Origin: an uncultured Prevotellaceae bacterium
Lineage (GTDB): Bacteria > Bacteroidota > Bacteroidia > Bacteroidales > Bacteroidaceae
Length of the DNA stretch: 64,000 bases
NCBI GenBank assembly: GCA_902779455.1
Contig: CACZBS010000025.1
Span: 56,948-120,947, forward strand
Direction of reading: 5' to 3'
The translations under genes and the position numbers were made by a program. Positions 1 through 9,879 of this stretch are shown here, one piece after another. Each line of letters starts with the position of its first letter. The first letter of the stretch is position 1. Under the pieces are notes generated by a model. That model was not told the DNA's origin and searched no databases. It worked only from the letters and a program-made list of their open reading frames with translations.

Positions 1-787
1 AGGCAATGACGGTGTCGGGATACTCGCCGGCCAACGCCATCTGCTTCTCGGCCTCGAGGCCGATGATGGTCTGATGAAGCGCCACATGGTTGAGCACGGA
101 GCCGAGCACATACTTGCAGTGAGGCGTCGTCTGGGCCAGCTCCAGGGCCTCGCTGATGGCGGTGCCGAGCGATCCAGAGTGGGTGGGGTTGACGGTGAGG
201 ATGTCTTTGCCTGCACGCGTCGACATCGAGGGCGAGCCCGTCACGGCGGCGCCGAAGGTGCGCATGATGCTCGAGCGGTAGGGCTTCTGCTGCATCGAGA
301 TCTTCACCTGATAGACGGCACACTCCAGCCCGAAGATCTTGGCGGCATAGGCCAGGGCAGCGCCCCACTGTCCGGCACCCGTCTCGGTGGTCACGTTGGT
401 CGTGCCCTCCTGCTTGGCGTAGTAGCACTGGGGCAGGGCCGAGTTGATCTTGTGGGAGCCCAGCGGATTGGTCGACTCGTTCTTGAAATAGATATGGGCA
501 GGCGTGCCGAGGGCCTTCTCCAGCTCGTAGGCACGCACGAGCGGCGTGGAGCGATAGAACTTGTACTTGTCGAGCACCTCCTCGGGGATGTCGATGAAGC
601 GGTCGGTCATGTTGAGCTCCTGCTTCGAGCACTCCTCGGGGAAGATGTGGGCCAGGTCCTCCCAGCCGAGGGGCTGCTTGGTGGCGGGATGGAGGGGCGG
701 CATCGGCTTGTTGGGCATGTCGGCCAGGATGTTGTACCACTGTGTCGGGATCTCACTCTCTTGAAGGATGAATTTCTTCTGTTTCAT
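1..787 (-). CDS. trpB: Tryptophan synthase beta chain, TrpB2 type (partial, C-terminus outside window)
   Basis: PLP enzyme that condenses indole with serine to make tryptophan. The visible 262 residues begin MKQKKFILQ and run off the left edge. The PLP-lysine block NPLGSHKINSAL is present near residue 113 and is followed by the typical TETGAGQWG substrate loop. The long N-terminal extension (SEIPTQWYN, then a proline-rich stretch) is characteristic of the TrpB2 subgroup, which often acts without a TrpA partner, rather than canonical TrpB1. No other trp gene is visible. A leader peptide and terminator upstream suggest control by charged tRNA-Trp. Identity is secure; the TrpB2 assignment is from family knowledge. 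Confidence 0.93.
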   Translation of the reverse strand, partial: MKQKKFILQESEIPTQWYNILADMPNKPMPPLHPATKQPLGWEDLAHIFPEECSKQELNMTDRFIDIPEEVLDKYKFYRSTPLVRAYELEKALGTPAHIYFKNESTNPLGSHKINSALPQCYYAKQEGTTNVTTETGAGQWGAALAYAAKIFGLECAVYQVKISMQQKPYRSSIMRTFGAAVTGSPSMSTRAGKDILTVNPTHSGSLGTAISEALELAQTTPHCKYVLGSVLNHVALHQTIIGLEAEKQMALAGEYPDTVIA

Positions 788-825
788 AATCTCTTAAAAT
801 ATTTAGTTTATAAATAATGTACATC

Positions 826-865
826 AAAAAGAAAGAGGTCTGTCGCAAGTTTGACAGACCTCTTT
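826..865 (-). terminator. Intrinsic terminator (attenuator) in the trpB2 leader
   Basis: Read on the minus strand, a perfect 13-bp stem (positions 832-844 with 853-865, arms AAAGAGGTCTGTC and GACAGACCTCTTT, 8-nt loop) is followed by CTTTTTG. It lies between the Trp-rich leader peptide and the trpB2 start, so it would cut transcription before the gene. Confidence 0.85.
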
Positions 866-896
866 ATATGTTGCTACATACACACGGCACCGCTAC

Positions 897-953
897 TCAC
901 GACCTTTGGAATCTTGAGCAGCGCCACCAATATGCAGTAAATAATGTTGTCAT
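897..953 (-). CDS. trpL: trp leader peptide with tandem Trp codons
   Basis: An 18-codon reading frame, MTTLFTAYWWRCSRFQRS then TGA, contains two adjacent TGG codons (924-929). Immediately after these codons is a 9-bp stem (915-923 with 891-899, one G-U pair) that would be a pause hairpin; its second arm contains the stop codon. The frame lies between a good promoter and an intrinsic terminator upstream of trpB2. This is the layout of ribosome-mediated attenuation: a ribosome stalled on TGG-TGG would block the first hairpin. I did not find a convincing antiterminator, although ACAGAC at 960-965 could pair with GTCTGT in the terminator arm. The peptide is probably only regulatory. Confidence 0.75.
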   Translation of the reverse strand: MTTLFTAYWWRCSRFQRS

Positions 954-981
954 CGTTTCGTCTGTTTATTGTTTACGGCGA

Positions 982-1013
982 CAAAGTTAAACATTTTCAG
1001 CGAACCCACCAAA
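982..1013 (-). promoter_or_regulatory. Promoter of the trpL-trpB2 transcript
   Basis: Minus strand: TTTG at 1010-1013, exactly 20 nt, then TAACTTTG at 982-989. This matches the Bacteroidetes primary sigma consensus TTTG-N19-21-TAnnTTTG and places the transcript start about 20 nt before the leader peptide. Confidence 0.8.
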
Positions 1014-1095
1014 CATTTTGAATAAAATTTTGCCGTTTTCCTTTCATTTTAATGAAAAAAAGCTAATTATCGCATCTTTCGTGTATATCCTTACA

Positions 1096-1859
1096 CTATT
1101 GCATGCACTTCTCGAAGGGAACGGCGGGCAGGCCGGTTTGTTCTGCACGCAGGTTTGCCTCGACGGGGTTTCCTTCCAGGCGTAGCGGACGGCTTTGACG
1201 TCGCCTGAGACCTTGAGCACGACTGCATGGCCGCTGGCTTTGGCCTCTACATTGCGGAAGCGCCCCGAGGCATCTGCCACCTCGAAGCCACGGACGGCTC
1301 CTGCGGCGAGCGTCTGGTCGAAGCTGAGCACCACCCGCCCCGATTCAGCAGAGGCGCTGACCAGCTCGGGCGACAACGTCACCTTCTTATTATATACCAG
1401 TCGGTCAAAACAAAGGGCACAACGCTCGGCCAGCTCCTTCTTGCGCAGGGGATGGATGTCGCTGGCCTCGCCCAGATCGATGGCAACTGCCAGTCCGGCC
1501 CGCGGATCGCTCAGTGCGGCCCGATGCTGGCTCTCGCGCAGACGGGCCCACTGGCTCTGCTGCGGCTGGGCTGAAGGCTCCATGTAGTTGGCCAGCTGGA
1601 CGATGGCGAAGGGCAGTTCGGGGTGCTGGAAGAGCTGACGCCACGAATGCATCAGGCATCCGAGCAGCGACTCGTACTCGACAGCACGGCCCGTGTTCGA
1701 CTCGCCCTGATACCACACCACGCCTGAGAGGGCATAGGGGGCCAGCCCATGGAGCATGCCGTTCCATAGAGCGGAGGCCTTGCAGTGCAGGTCGAGCGCG
1801 ACGGAGGGCTGGCGAGCCGTCTGTACGCCGTCGTGGAGCATAGAGCGACCATACTGCAT
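1096..1859 (-). pseudogene. Sialate O-acetylesterase remnant (5'-truncated and frameshifted)
   Basis: The translation carries the C-terminal part of an SGNH-type sialate 9-O-acetylesterase: the block GVVWYQGESN, then EASDIHPLRKKELAER holding the catalytic Asp-Ile-His region, then a beta-rich tail. The N-terminal half with the nucleophile-Ser block is missing; only short out-of-frame sequence precedes the first Met. Near 1165 the frame leaves the family pattern after VRYAW. Restoring one base gives EGNPVEANLRAEQTGLPAVPF followed by a stop at 1096, which is the usual family ending. As it stands the frame runs on to 1044 with unrelated residues. The 5' end is not definable. A sequencing error could explain the frameshift but not the missing N-terminus. 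Confidence 0.8.
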
Positions 1860-1990
1860 GTCAGTGGGACCTCAAGGGCGTCAGCGCCGGGGAGCCGCAG
1901 AGCCACTAAGAATTTTAGGCAAAATAGTGTAATAGTGTATTGGTGTATTAACAATTAGTCCACGTGCAATCGTTTTCCTCTTGCCGGGGG

Positions 1991-3004
1991 TTATCCGACG
2001 TTGCCCACGCGGATGAGGTATTCGCCAATCTGGACGGCATTCAGGGCAGCGCCCTTGCGGATCTGGTCGCCCGAGAGCCAGAACGTCAGCCCGTTGTCGT
2101 CAGCCAGGTCCTTGCGCACACGGCCCACGAAGACGTCGTCCTTGCCTGCCGTGTAGAGGGGCATGGGATAGGTCAGCGTCGTCGGATCGTCGACGAGCTG
2201 GCAGCCGGGCGCCTGGGCGATGGCCTGCTGGGCCTCCTCGACGCTGAGGGGTCGCTCCGTCTCAATCCATACGCTCTCGGAGTGGCTGCGAAGCGAACTG
2301 ACACGCACACACGTGGCAGAGCAGCGGGCATCCGTATGCATGATCTTGCGCGTCTCGTTGAACATCTTCATCTCTTCCTTCGTATAGCCGTTGGGCTGGA
2401 AGACGTCGATCTGCGGAATGACGTTGTAGGCCAGCTGGTGGGGGAACTTCTTGACGGTCTTCACCTCGCCCGTCTCGACAATCTCGCGATACTGCTGCTC
2501 CAGCTCCTGCATGGCGGCAGCACCGGCGCCGCTGGCGCTCTGATACGACGAGACGCGGATGCGGCGGATGTGGCTCAGCTGCTCCAGAGGCTGCAGCACC
2601 ACAACCATCATGATGGTCGTGCAGTTGGGGTTGGCGATAATGCCGCGCGGACGCTTCAGCGCATCCTCGGCATTGCACTCGGGCACCACCAGGGGCACAT
2701 CGTCGTCCATGCGGAAGGCAGACGAATTGTCGATCATCACGCAGCCATAGCGGGTGATGTCGTCAGCAAACTCTTTCGAAGTGCCAGCCCCGGCCGACGT
2801 GAAGGCGATGTCGATGTCGCGGAAGTCATCGCCGTGCTTGAGCAGTTTCACCTCTATTTCCTTACCCCGAAAACAATACTTACGTCCTGCGGAACGCTCA
2901 GAGCCAAAGAGCACGAGCTCGTCCAGCGGGAAATTCCTTTCGTCGAGCAGGCGCAGGAACTCCTGTCCTACGGCACCGCTTGCACCAACAATTGCTACTT
3001 TCAT
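1991..3004 (-). CDS. asd: Aspartate-semialdehyde dehydrogenase
   Basis: Reduces aspartyl phosphate to aspartate semialdehyde, the branch point to lysine/diaminopimelate, threonine and methionine. The 337-residue protein starts with the NADP-binding loop [17 protein letters not shown], has the catalytic Cys in NPNCTTI near residue 128 and the catalytic His in SLRSHSES. Length is normal for the family. It stands alone, between the esterase remnant and a divergent antiporter, with its own promoter. Confidence 0.97.
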   Translation of the reverse strand: MKVAIVGASGAVGQEFLRLLDERNFPLDELVLFGSERSAGRKYCFRGKEIEVKLLKHGDDFRDIDIAFTSAGAGTSKEFADDITRYGCVMIDNSSAFRMDDDVPLVVPECNAEDALKRPRGIIANPNCTTIMMVVVLQPLEQLSHIRRIRVSSYQSASGAGAAAMQELEQQYREIVETGEVKTVKKFPHQLAYNVIPQIDVFQPNGYTKEEMKMFNETRKIMHTDARCSATCVRVSSLRSHSESVWIETERPLSVEEAQQAIAQAPGCQLVDDPTTLTYPMPLYTAGKDDVFVGRVRKDLADDNGLTFWLSGDQIRKGAALNAVQIGEYLIRVGNVG

Positions 3005-3034
3005 TTCACTGTCTTTTTTGTGTTATCGCGTGCA

Positions 3035-3064
3035 AAGTTACGAAAAAACAAGAGAAAAGCCAAA
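3035..3064 (-). promoter_or_regulatory. asd promoter
   Basis: Minus strand TAACTTTG at 3035-3042, with TTTG at 3061-3064 eighteen bases upstream, giving a 5' leader of about 25 nt before asd. Confidence 0.65.
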
Positions 3065-3127
3065 TTAATTTGAGATTTTCCGAGTACAAAGTAAGTTCGG
3101 CGAAGCCAATGTTACGAAAAAAAGTCG

Positions 3128-3148
3128 AATTATGAATTAAGAATTATG
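3128..3148 (+). repeat. Heptamer array (AATTATG/AATTAAG), 3 units
   Basis: Three consecutive 7-mers AATTATG, AATTAAG, AATTATG sit just upstream of the antiporter promoter. The period of seven matches other arrays in this window with different unit sequences (25764, 30153, 59014, 61405, 61860, 62411). Confidence 0.6.
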
Positions 3149-3158
3149 ATTTATTTTG

Positions 3159-3166
3159 TATCTTTG
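3159..3166 (+). promoter_or_regulatory. -7 element of the antiporter promoter
   Basis: TATCTTTG matches TAnnTTTG. It ends 9 nt before the chosen ATG, so the transcript would be almost leaderless; no clear -33 TTTG is seen. Confidence 0.55.
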
Positions 3167-3174
3167 CAGTCGAA

Positions 3175-5337
3175 ATGATGTTTCTGTCAGCTAAACCCGC
3201 CTTAGTCAGCGACCCGACGATGATCTTCTTCGTCGTGCTGCTCATCATCCTGCTCGCACCAATCGTGATGAGCCGCCTGCGCATTCCACACATCATCGGC
3301 ATGGTGCTGGCGGGCGTGCTGGTGGGCCAGAACGGCCTCAACATCCTGGAGCGCGACGACTCGTTCGAGCTCTTCGGGCGCGTCGGACTGCTCTACATCA
3401 TGTTCCTGGCCGGACTGGAGATGAACCTGAGTGACCTCCGTAAGAACGCCACGCGCATGCTGCTGTTCGGAATGCTGACGTTCTTCGTGCCTTTCGTCAT
3501 GGGCTATTTCATGAGCGTCCTGCTGCTGGGCTACTCGCCAGCTGCGTCGATGCTCGTGGCCTGCATCCTCTCGTCGAACACGCTCATCGCCTACCCCATC
3601 GTCACGCGCTACGGATTGCAGAAGCATCGCTCCGTCGTGCTGAGCGTCGGCTCATCCATGTTGGCCCTTTCGTTGGCCCTGCTCGTGCTGGCCGCGTTCT
3701 CGGCGGCCTATCAGGGCGAGGCCGACGTACAGTTCTGGCTGTTCTTCATCGGCAAGGTGGCCCTCTTCAGCGCTGGCGTCTCGCTCGTCCTGCCACGGCT
3801 GACGCGATGGTTCTTCACCCACTACAGCGATGCCGTGATGCTCTATATCTATGTGCTCTCCGTCGTCTTCCTCTGTGCGGCCATCAGCGACGCCTGCGGA
3901 CTGGAGGGCATCTTCGGCGCCTTCCTGGCCGGACTGGTCCTCAATCGCTTCATCCCCAACGTGTCGCCGCTGATGAACCGTCTGGAGTTTATTGGCAATG
4001 CGCTCTTCATTCCCTACTTCCTCATTGGCGTGGGCATGCTCATTGACGTGCGCATCATGTTCCATGACAGTGCCACTGCCTGGATTGTCGCTTGCATGGT
4101 CTTCTTCGGCACCTTCGGCAAGGCCATCGCCGCCTATCTCTCGTGCCTGGGCTTCCGCCTCAGCCTGCCCTCGGGCCACATGATGTTCGGACTGACCACG
4201 GCCCATGCGGCCGGCTCCATCGCCATGGTCATGGTGGGCATGAACCTGCTGACGCCCGACGGATCGACACTCGTTGACAAGCCCATGCTCAACGGCGTGG
4301 TGATGATGATTCTCTTCACCTGCATCATCAGCTCCATCACCGTCGACCGCGCCTCGCGGCAGATCCTGATGCGCGAAAAGCTATGGGCCAACGAGGAACA
4401 GGAAGAGAAGGGCGACGACGAGAAGATGATGCTGCCCCTGCAGCACGCCGAGGACACCGACAACCTGGTGAAGCTGGCCATACTGACGCGCAACCCGCGG
4501 CTGAACCGCGGCTTGATAGGCCTCAGCGTGGTGCTCGACGACGCCATGAGCGACCATCGCCAAAGCGAGGGGCGGCGCGTGCTCGAGCAGGCTGAGAAGA
4601 CGGCCAATTCGGCTGATGTGCGCATGCAGACGCAGAGCCGCCTGGCCACCAACATCGCCAACGGTATCAAGCACGCCTTCAAGGAGAACGACGCCAGCGA
4701 GATCATCATCGGCATGCACCGCCGCCGCTCTGAGGGCGACTCCTTCTGGGGGGCCTACACGCAAGGACTCATCACCGACATCAACCGCCAGATCATGATA
4801 TGCCGCTTCAACCGCCCACTCAACACGTTGCGGCGTATCGTCGTGGCCATACCCTCGCGCGTCGAGTTCGAATACGGCTTCTACCGATGGGTGGAGCGGC
4901 TGGCCCGACTGGCCGGCAACCTGGGCTGCCGCATCACTTTCCACGGACGGCTGGACAGTCTCAAGCTCATCGAGGCTTATATAAAAGGACATCATCCGCA
5001 GGTTCGCGCCGAATATGTGCTCATGGAGCACTGGAAGGAGCTGACGTCGATTGAGATCAACGACGACCAGCTGCTCGTGGTCATCACGGCCCGCATGGGG
5101 ACGGTCAGCTACAAGGCCTCCTTCGAATACCTGCCACGCGAGCTCACCCAGCACTTCAACGACTGTTCGCTCATCATCCTCTATCCCGACCAGAACGGTC
5201 AGCCGCAGGACGCCATGACCTTCACGGCTCCGCAACAGCAGACCGAGGAGAGCGCCTACGCCCACCTCAGCGAATGGCTGCAACAACATTTCTTCAGCAA
5301 ATCAGATCACAACGAGAATACGCATGATAACGATTGA
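3175..5337 (+). CDS. CPA2-family cation:proton antiporter with cytoplasmic stress-like domain
   Basis: Inner-membrane Na+(K+)/H+ exchanger of the CPA2/Kef type. About 12 hydrophobic segments fill residues 15-400, beginning [34 protein letters not shown], the usual helix-1/2 signature. From about residue 410 the protein is soluble and resembles a universal-stress-type domain (NASEIIIG-like stretch [13 protein letters not shown]) rather than the TrkA-N/RCK domain of KefB/C. At 720 residues it is longer than bare antiporters because of this tail. Two ATGs at 3175 and 3178 are equivalent candidates; 3220 is a third. It overlaps the next gene by 14 bp, which suggests cotranscription. Confidence 0.88.
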   Translation: MMFLSAKPALVSDPTMIFFVVLLIILLAPIVMSRLRIPHIIGMVLAGVLVGQNGLNILERDDSFELFGRVGLLYIMFLAGLEMNLSDLRKNATRMLLFGMLTFFVPFVMGYFMSVLLLGYSPAASMLVACILSSNTLIAYPIVTRYGLQKHRSVVLSVGSSMLALSLALLVLAAFSAAYQGEADVQFWLFFIGKVALFSAGVSLVLPRLTRWFFTHYSDAVMLYIYVLSVVFLCAAISDACGLEGIFGAFLAGLVLNRFIPNVSPLMNRLEFIGNALFIPYFLIGVGMLIDVRIMFHDSATAWIVACMVFFGTFGKAIAAYLSCLGFRLSLPSGHMMFGLTTAHAAGSIAMVMVGMNLLTPDGSTLVDKPMLNGVVMMILFTCIISSITVDRASRQILMREKLWANEEQEEKGDDEKMMLPLQHAEDTDNLVKLAILTRNPRLNRGLIGLSVVLDDAMSDHRQSEGRRVLEQAEKTANSADVRMQTQSRLATNIANGIKHAFKENDASEIIIGMHRRRSEGDSFWGAYTQGLITDINRQIMICRFNRPLNTLRRIVVAIPSRVEFEYGFYRWVERLARLAGNLGCRITFHGRLDSLKLIEAYIKGHHPQVRAEYVLMEHWKELTSIEINDDQLLVVITARMGTVSYKASFEYLPRELTQHFNDCSLIILYPDQNGQPQDAMTFTAPQQQTEESAYAHLSEWLQQHFFSKSDHNENTHDND

Positions 5338-5989
5338 AAACATCACCAAGAGCTTCGGCTCCCTGCAAGTGCTCAAAGGCATCGACCTCCACATCGCCCG
5401 AGGCGAGGTGGTGAGCATCGTCGGGCCCAGCGGTGCTGGCAAGACCACGCTGCTTCAGATCATCGGCACCCTCGACCGTCCCGACACGGGCATGGTGTGT
5501 GTCGATTCCGTCGACACAACAAAGCTCAACCAACGCCAGCTCAGCGACTTCCGCAACCAGCACCTGGGTTTCGTCTTCCAGTTTCATCAGCTGCTGCCGG
5601 AGTTCACGGCCATTGAGAACATCATGATACCGGCCTACATCGCAGGCCGCTCCAACAAGGACGCACGCCAAAGGGCCGAAGAGCTGCTGCGCTTCATGGG
5701 ACTCGCCGACCGCGCCAGCCACAAGCCTGCCGAGCTCAGCGGCGGCGAGAAACAGCGCGTGGCCGTCGCACGGGCACTGGTCAACAACCCTGCCGTCATA
5801 CTGGCCGACGAGCCCAGCGGCTCGCTCGACACGAAGAACAAGCAGGAGCTGCATCAGCTCTTCTTCGACCTGCGCAACCAGTTCGGCCAGACCTTCGTCA
5901 TCGTCACCCACGACGAACAGCTGGCCACACTCACAGACCGCACCATCCACATCAAGGACGGACTTATAGAGGAAGGGGGGACATTATGA
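5324..5989 (+). CDS. lolD: ABC transporter ATP-binding protein, LolD-like
   Basis: ATPase of the MacB/LolD group, which powers extraction of lipoproteins from the inner membrane or related exports. In 221 residues it shows Walker [10 protein letters not shown] (near 35), signature [15 protein letters not shown], Walker [10 protein letters not shown] and the switch His in VTHDE. Length fits LolD. The partner permease is not adjacent: the gene is between the antiporter and a CvfB-like gene, overlapping both (14 bp and ATGA), so its substrate is inferred only from the ATPase subtype. Confidence 0.85.
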   Translation: MITIENITKSFGSLQVLKGIDLHIARGEVVSIVGPSGAGKTTLLQIIGTLDRPDTGMVCVDSVDTTKLNQRQLSDFRNQHLGFVFQFHQLLPEFTAIENIMIPAYIAGRSNKDARQRAEELLRFMGLADRASHKPAELSGGEKQRVAVARALVNNPAVILADEPSGSLDTKNKQELHQLFFDLRNQFGQTFVIVTHDEQLATLTDRTIHIKDGLIEEGGTL

Positions 5990-6816
5990 TCAACCTCGGA
6001 ACCTACAACACCCTGCGCATCGTCAAGCGCGTTGACTTCGGCCTCTACCTCGACGGCGGCGACGAAGGCGAGATACTGCTGCCCAAGCGTTACACGAACC
6101 CGCAGATGCACATCGGCGACGAGATAGAGGTGTTCATCTATCTCGACCAGGATGAGCGCCCCGTTGCCACCACCGAGCGGCCCCTGGCCAAGGTGGGCGA
6201 CTTCGCCTGCCTTGAGGTGGCATGGACCAACCAGTACGGCGCGTTCCTCAAGTGGGGGCCGATGAAAGACCTGTTCTGCCCCTTCCGCGAACAGAAGATG
6301 CGCATGGAACAGGGCAAGCGCTACATCGTCTACGTCAAGGTGGACGACGAGAGCTACCGACTGATGGCAACGGCCAAGGTCGACAAATACCTTGCCGACG
6401 AGCGACCGCCCTACAAGCACGGCGATACGGCCGACTGCCTGGTCTGGCAGAAGACCGACCTGGGATTCAAGTGCATCATCGACAACCGCTATCAGGGACA
6501 GCTCTACGACAACCAGATCTTCCAGCCGCTCCACACGGGCGACCGGCTGACCGTCTACGTCGACCACGTGCGTCAGGACAACAAGATCGACGTCACCGTC
6601 CAGCCGACGGGCCATCAGCACACGCTCGACTTTGCCGAAGTGCTGCTGCGCTATCTCTACGAGAACGACGGCCGCTGCGACCTCGGCGACAAGAGTCCGG
6701 CCGAACTCATCTACGACCGCTTCAAGGTGTCGAAGAAGGCCTACAAGAAAGCCATCGGCGACCTCTACCGCCGACGGCTCATCACTATCACTGACGATGG
6801 CATCAAGTTAGCATAA
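5986..6816 (+). CDS. S1-like RNA-binding protein, CvfB family
   Basis: 276 residues built from consecutive S1-type OB folds followed by a small winged helix: the first starts [33 protein letters not shown], a second begins near 70 ([18 protein letters not shown]), and the C-terminus [24 protein letters not shown] is the winged-helix end typical of CvfB/YitL proteins. In Staphylococcus CvfB affects virulence gene expression through RNA; the role here is unknown. The ATG overlaps the LolD stop (ATGA). Confidence 0.85.
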   Translation: MINLGTYNTLRIVKRVDFGLYLDGGDEGEILLPKRYTNPQMHIGDEIEVFIYLDQDERPVATTERPLAKVGDFACLEVAWTNQYGAFLKWGPMKDLFCPFREQKMRMEQGKRYIVYVKVDDESYRLMATAKVDKYLADERPPYKHGDTADCLVWQKTDLGFKCIIDNRYQGQLYDNQIFQPLHTGDRLTVYVDHVRQDNKIDVTVQPTGHQHTLDFAEVLLRYLYENDGRCDLGDKSPAELIYDRFKVSKKAYKKAIGDLYRRRLITITDDGIKLA

Positions 6817-6821
6817 AAACT

Positions 6822-6875
6822 AGACGGGAGGCAATCCAGAAAAGTGGAAAGCCTCCCGTCTTCGTTTTCTTTAGA
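6822..6875. terminator. Bidirectional terminator between cvfB-like gene and asnS
   Basis: An 11-bp stem AGACGGGAGGC (6822-6832) / GCCTCCCGTCT (6851-6861) lies between convergent genes. It is T-rich on the plus side and, read on the minus strand, is followed by AGTTTTTATG. Confidence 0.85.
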
Positions 6876-8310
6876 ATTCCGCCGACTTCGGCGTGCGGGG
6901 GAAGGGGATGACGTCGCGGATATTCTGCATGCCCGTGACGAAGAGGATGAGGCGCTCGAAGCCCAGGCCGAAACCAGCATGAGGGCAGGAGCCCCAGCGG
7001 CGGGTGTCGATGTACCACCAGAGATGGGTCATGTCCATCTGGCGGCGGTTGATCTCGGCCATCAGCTTGTCGTAGCTCTCCTCACGGACGGAGCCGCCGA
7101 TGATCTCGCCAATCTGCGGGAACAGCACGTCGGTGCCCTGCATGGTCGGACCGGGCGCAACTGAGCCCTTGTAGCCGACGCTGCCGCCATCGGCCGTATC
7201 CTCATTCTGCTTCATATAGAACGACTTGAACGAACGGGGATAGTCGGTCATGATGACAGGCTTCTTGAAGTGCTCCTCGACGAGGTAGCGCTCGTGCTCG
7301 GAGGCGAGGTCGTCGCCCCAGTTGCAGGGGAACTCAAACTTCTTGCCGTTCTTGATGGCCTCCTGCAGGATATTGATGCCTTCGGTGTAAGGCAGACGGA
7401 CGAACGTCTCCTTCAGCACGCCCAAGAGGCGCTCCAGAAGCGTCTTGTCGACCATCTTGTTGAGGAACTCGAGGTCGTCCTTGCAGTTGTCGAGTGCCCA
7501 GCGGACACAATACTTAATGAAGTCTTCCTCAAGGTCCATCAGCTCGTCCTGGTCAAGGAAGGCCACCTCGGGCTCCACCATCCAGAACTCGGCCAGATGG
7601 CGCGGCGTGTTGGAATTCTCGGCGCGGAACGTGGGACCGAAGGTGTAGATAGCGCCCAGTGCCGTAGCACCGAGCTCGCCCTCGAGCTGTCCGGAGACGG
7701 TGAGCGAGGTCTGCTCTCCGAAGAAGTCGTCGTCGTAGATGATCTTGCCCTGCTCGTCCTTCTTCAGGTCGTAGAGGTTCTTGGTGGTCACCTGGAACAT
7801 ATTGCCGGCTCCCTCGCAGTCGCTGGCCGTGATGAGCGGCGTGTTGAAATAGAAGAAGCCGTGCTCATGGAAGTAGGTGTGGATGGCCATCGCCATGTTG
7901 TGACGGATGCGCATGACGGCACCAAACGTGTTGGTGCGCAGACGCATGTGGGCGTTCTTACGCATGGCCTCGAACGACTGCCCCTTCTTCTGCATCGGAT
8001 AGTCGTTGCCGCAGAGGCCGTAGATCTGCAGGGCCGTGGCCTGAATCTCGCTGCTCTGGCCGGCACCCTGGCTTTCGACCAGCGTGCCCTCGGCACAGAT
8101 GCAGGCGCCGGTGGTGATCTGCTTCAGCATTTCCTCGTCGAACTTAGTGGGGTCGACGACTACCTGGACGTTCTTGATGGTCGAGCCGTCGTTGAGTGCG
8201 ATGAAGTCGACAGCCTTTGAGGAGCGGTGGGTGCGCACCCAGCCCTTCACACAGACCTGCTTACCATATTCCGTGCTCTTCAGCACGTCGATAATCTTTG
8301 TTCTCTTCAT
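6871..8310 (-). CDS. asnS: Asparaginyl-tRNA synthetase
   Basis: Class IIb synthetase charging tRNA-Asn. The N-terminal OB anticodon-binding domain ([20 protein letters not shown]) spans roughly residues 20-120. The catalytic core carries motif 2 ([25 protein letters not shown]) and motif 3 ([15 protein letters not shown] near the C-terminus). Length of 479 residues is normal. It ends inside the shared terminator with the convergent gene and probably shares a transcript with the pseudouridine synthase 51 bp upstream. Confidence 0.97.
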   Translation of the reverse strand: MKRTKIIDVLKSTEYGKQVCVKGWVRTHRSSKAVDFIALNDGSTIKNVQVVVDPTKFDEEMLKQITTGACICAEGTLVESQGAGQSSEIQATALQIYGLCGNDYPMQKKGQSFEAMRKNAHMRLRTNTFGAVMRIRHNMAMAIHTYFHEHGFFYFNTPLITASDCEGAGNMFQVTTKNLYDLKKDEQGKIIYDDDFFGEQTSLTVSGQLEGELGATALGAIYTFGPTFRAENSNTPRHLAEFWMVEPEVAFLDQDELMDLEEDFIKYCVRWALDNCKDDLEFLNKMVDKTLLERLLGVLKETFVRLPYTEGINILQEAIKNGKKFEFPCNWGDDLASEHERYLVEEHFKKPVIMTDYPRSFKSFYMKQNEDTADGGSVGYKGSVAPGPTMQGTDVLFPQIGEIIGGSVREESYDKLMAEINRRQMDMTHLWWYIDTRRWGSCPHAGFGLGFERLILFVTGMQNIRDVIPFPRTPKSAEF

Positions 8311-8333
8311 TGTTGTTCTATGTTGTTATTGTT

Positions 8334-8354
8334 TGCTGCAACAGTGTTGCAGCA
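8334..8354. repeat. Short perfect palindrome between asnS and the pseudouridine synthase gene
   Basis: Arms TGCTGCAAC (8334-8342) and GTTGCAGCA (8346-8354) around a 3-nt centre. There is no U-run, so it is not a clear terminator; it resembles the palindromes at 51928, 52805 and 54197. Confidence 0.6.
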
Positions 8355-8361
8355 CACCATA

Positions 8362-9798
8362 CTATTCGTAAGCTCCCATGCGCAGGCGGTCGACTTCCTC
8401 CTCTGTGAGGTAGCGCCAGTCGCCACGACGCAGGTTCTTCTTGGTCAGACCGGCAAACTGGACGCGGTCGAGCTTGGTCACCTTATAGCCGAGCGACTCG
8501 AAGATGCGGCGCACGATGCGGTTCTTGCCGGAGTGGATCTCGATGCCCACCTGCTTCTTGTCGTTGGGGTCGGCATACTGCACGTCGTCAGCCTTGATCT
8601 CGCCGTCGTCGAGCATGACGCCCTCGGCAATCTGCTGCAGGTCGTGGGCCGTGACGTTGCGGTCGAGGTAGACGTGATAGATCTTTTTCTTCAGATACTT
8701 CGGGTGGGTCAGCTTCGAGGCCAGGTCGCCGTCGTTGGTGAGCAGCAGCACGCCCGTCGTGTTGCGGTCGAGCCGTCCGACAGGATAGATGCGCTCAGGG
8801 CAGGCATTCTTGACGAGGTCCATGACGGTCTTGCGCTGCTGGGGATCGTCGCTCGTGGTGACGTAGTCCTTGGGCTTGTTGAGCAGGACGTAGACCTTCT
8901 TCTCGAGCGTGACGGGCTCGTCGTGGAAGCGGACGACATCGGTGCGGAGCACCTTGGTGCCGAGCTCGGTGACCACCTGTCCGTTGACGGTGACGACGCC
9001 AGCCTGGATCATCTCGTCGGCCTCGCGGCGGCTGCACTTGCCGGCATTGGCCAGATACTTGTTCAGACGGATGGGCTCGTTGGGGTCGTAGTTCTGTTCC
9101 TTATATTCGATGCGCTTCTTCAGCGAATACTTGGCATTGGGATCATAGTCGGCCGTACGGGGACGATAGCCCTGCTGCGGACGCTGCTGGCCGTAGCCGC
9201 CACGCTGCTGACCATAGCCACCACGCTGCTGCTGGCCGTAGCCGCCGCGCTGCTGGCCGTAGCCGCCACGCTGCTGCTGACCACCATAGCCGCCGCCGCG
9301 CTGCTGGCCGTAGCCACCGCGCTGCTGCTGACCATAGCCGCCACGCTGCTGCTGGCCGTAGCCTTCCTGATTATTGTTGTAGCGGGGACGATAGCCCTGC
9401 TGCTGGCCGTCGGCGTCCTGGCTGTTGTAGCGCGGGCGATAGCCACCCTGCTGCTGAGCGTCGCCGTCCTGATTATTGTAGCGGGGGCGATAGCCCTGCT
9501 GGCGCTGGCCATAGCCGCCCTGACTGTTATAATTATTGGTACGCGGGCGATAGCCGCCATGCTGCGGAGCCTGGCTCTGCAGTCCGGCGCCAAAGCCTTC
9601 GGGGCGGAATCCGCCCTCGTCGTCCTGATTGTGTCGGTTGTAACTGGGGCGTTCGTAGCCCGTGTTTCTCGGTGTGGTGTGAATGCGCGGACGGGGTGAG
9701 CGGCCCACTGGGCGATACTCTCTCTGGTAACCCTCGCGGTTAGCATCTTGCTCCACGTTCTGCTGGTCTTCCTGTTTCTTTTCGTTCTCGAAATCCAT
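8362..9798 (-). CDS. rluB: RsuA/RluB-family pseudouridine synthase with Gly/Gln/Tyr/Arg-rich N-terminal tail
   Basis: The C-terminal half (from about residue 235) is a complete ribosomal RNA pseudouridine synthase: an S4 domain beginning IRLNKYLANAGKCSRREADEMIQAG, and the catalytic motif PVGRLDRNTTGVLLLTNDG holding the nucleophilic Asp. The first 230 residues are unusual: acidic/polar start, then RGG- and YGQQ-type repeats (GYGQQQRGG repeated about ten times), predicted disordered and very basic. Bacterial RluB is about 250-290 residues, so this tail nearly doubles it. It may bind RNA; the precise rRNA target (RluB, RluE or RsuA type) cannot be told from sequence alone. Confidence 0.88.
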   Translation of the reverse strand: MDFENEKKQEDQQNVEQDANREGYQREYRPVGRSPRPRIHTTPRNTGYERPSYNRHNQDDEGGFRPEGFGAGLQSQAPQHGGYRPRTNNYNSQGGYGQRQQGYRPRYNNQDGDAQQQGGYRPRYNSQDADGQQQGYRPRYNNNQEGYGQQQRGGYGQQQRGGYGQQRGGGYGGQQQRGGYGQQRGGYGQQQRGGYGQQRGGYGQQRPQQGYRPRTADYDPNAKYSLKKRIEYKEQNYDPNEPIRLNKYLANAGKCSRREADEMIQAGVVTVNGQVVTELGTKVLRTDVVRFHDEPVTLEKKVYVLLNKPKDYVTTSDDPQQRKTVMDLVKNACPERIYPVGRLDRNTTGVLLLTNDGDLASKLTHPKYLKKKIYHVYLDRNVTAHDLQQIAEGVMLDDGEIKADDVQYADPNDKKQVGIEIHSGKNRIVRRIFESLGYKVTKLDRVQFAGLTKKNLRRGDWRYLTEEEVDRLRMGAYE

Positions 9799-9879
9799 AA
9801 TCCTAATTCTGTTAATTTGGTTGATAATCAGTTAACTGGAGCCTCACGGCCCCTCTAGTCCTATTCTTATTATAATGTG

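Noticed and set aside
1044-1095. Extension of the sialate esterase frame to 1044
   Set aside because: The residues after the frameshift do not match the family; the correct frame stops at 1096.
3320-5330. Several long minus-strand frames under the antiporter
   Set aside because: Their translations are His/Glu-rich with no domain, as expected for antisense of a GC-rich membrane-protein gene.
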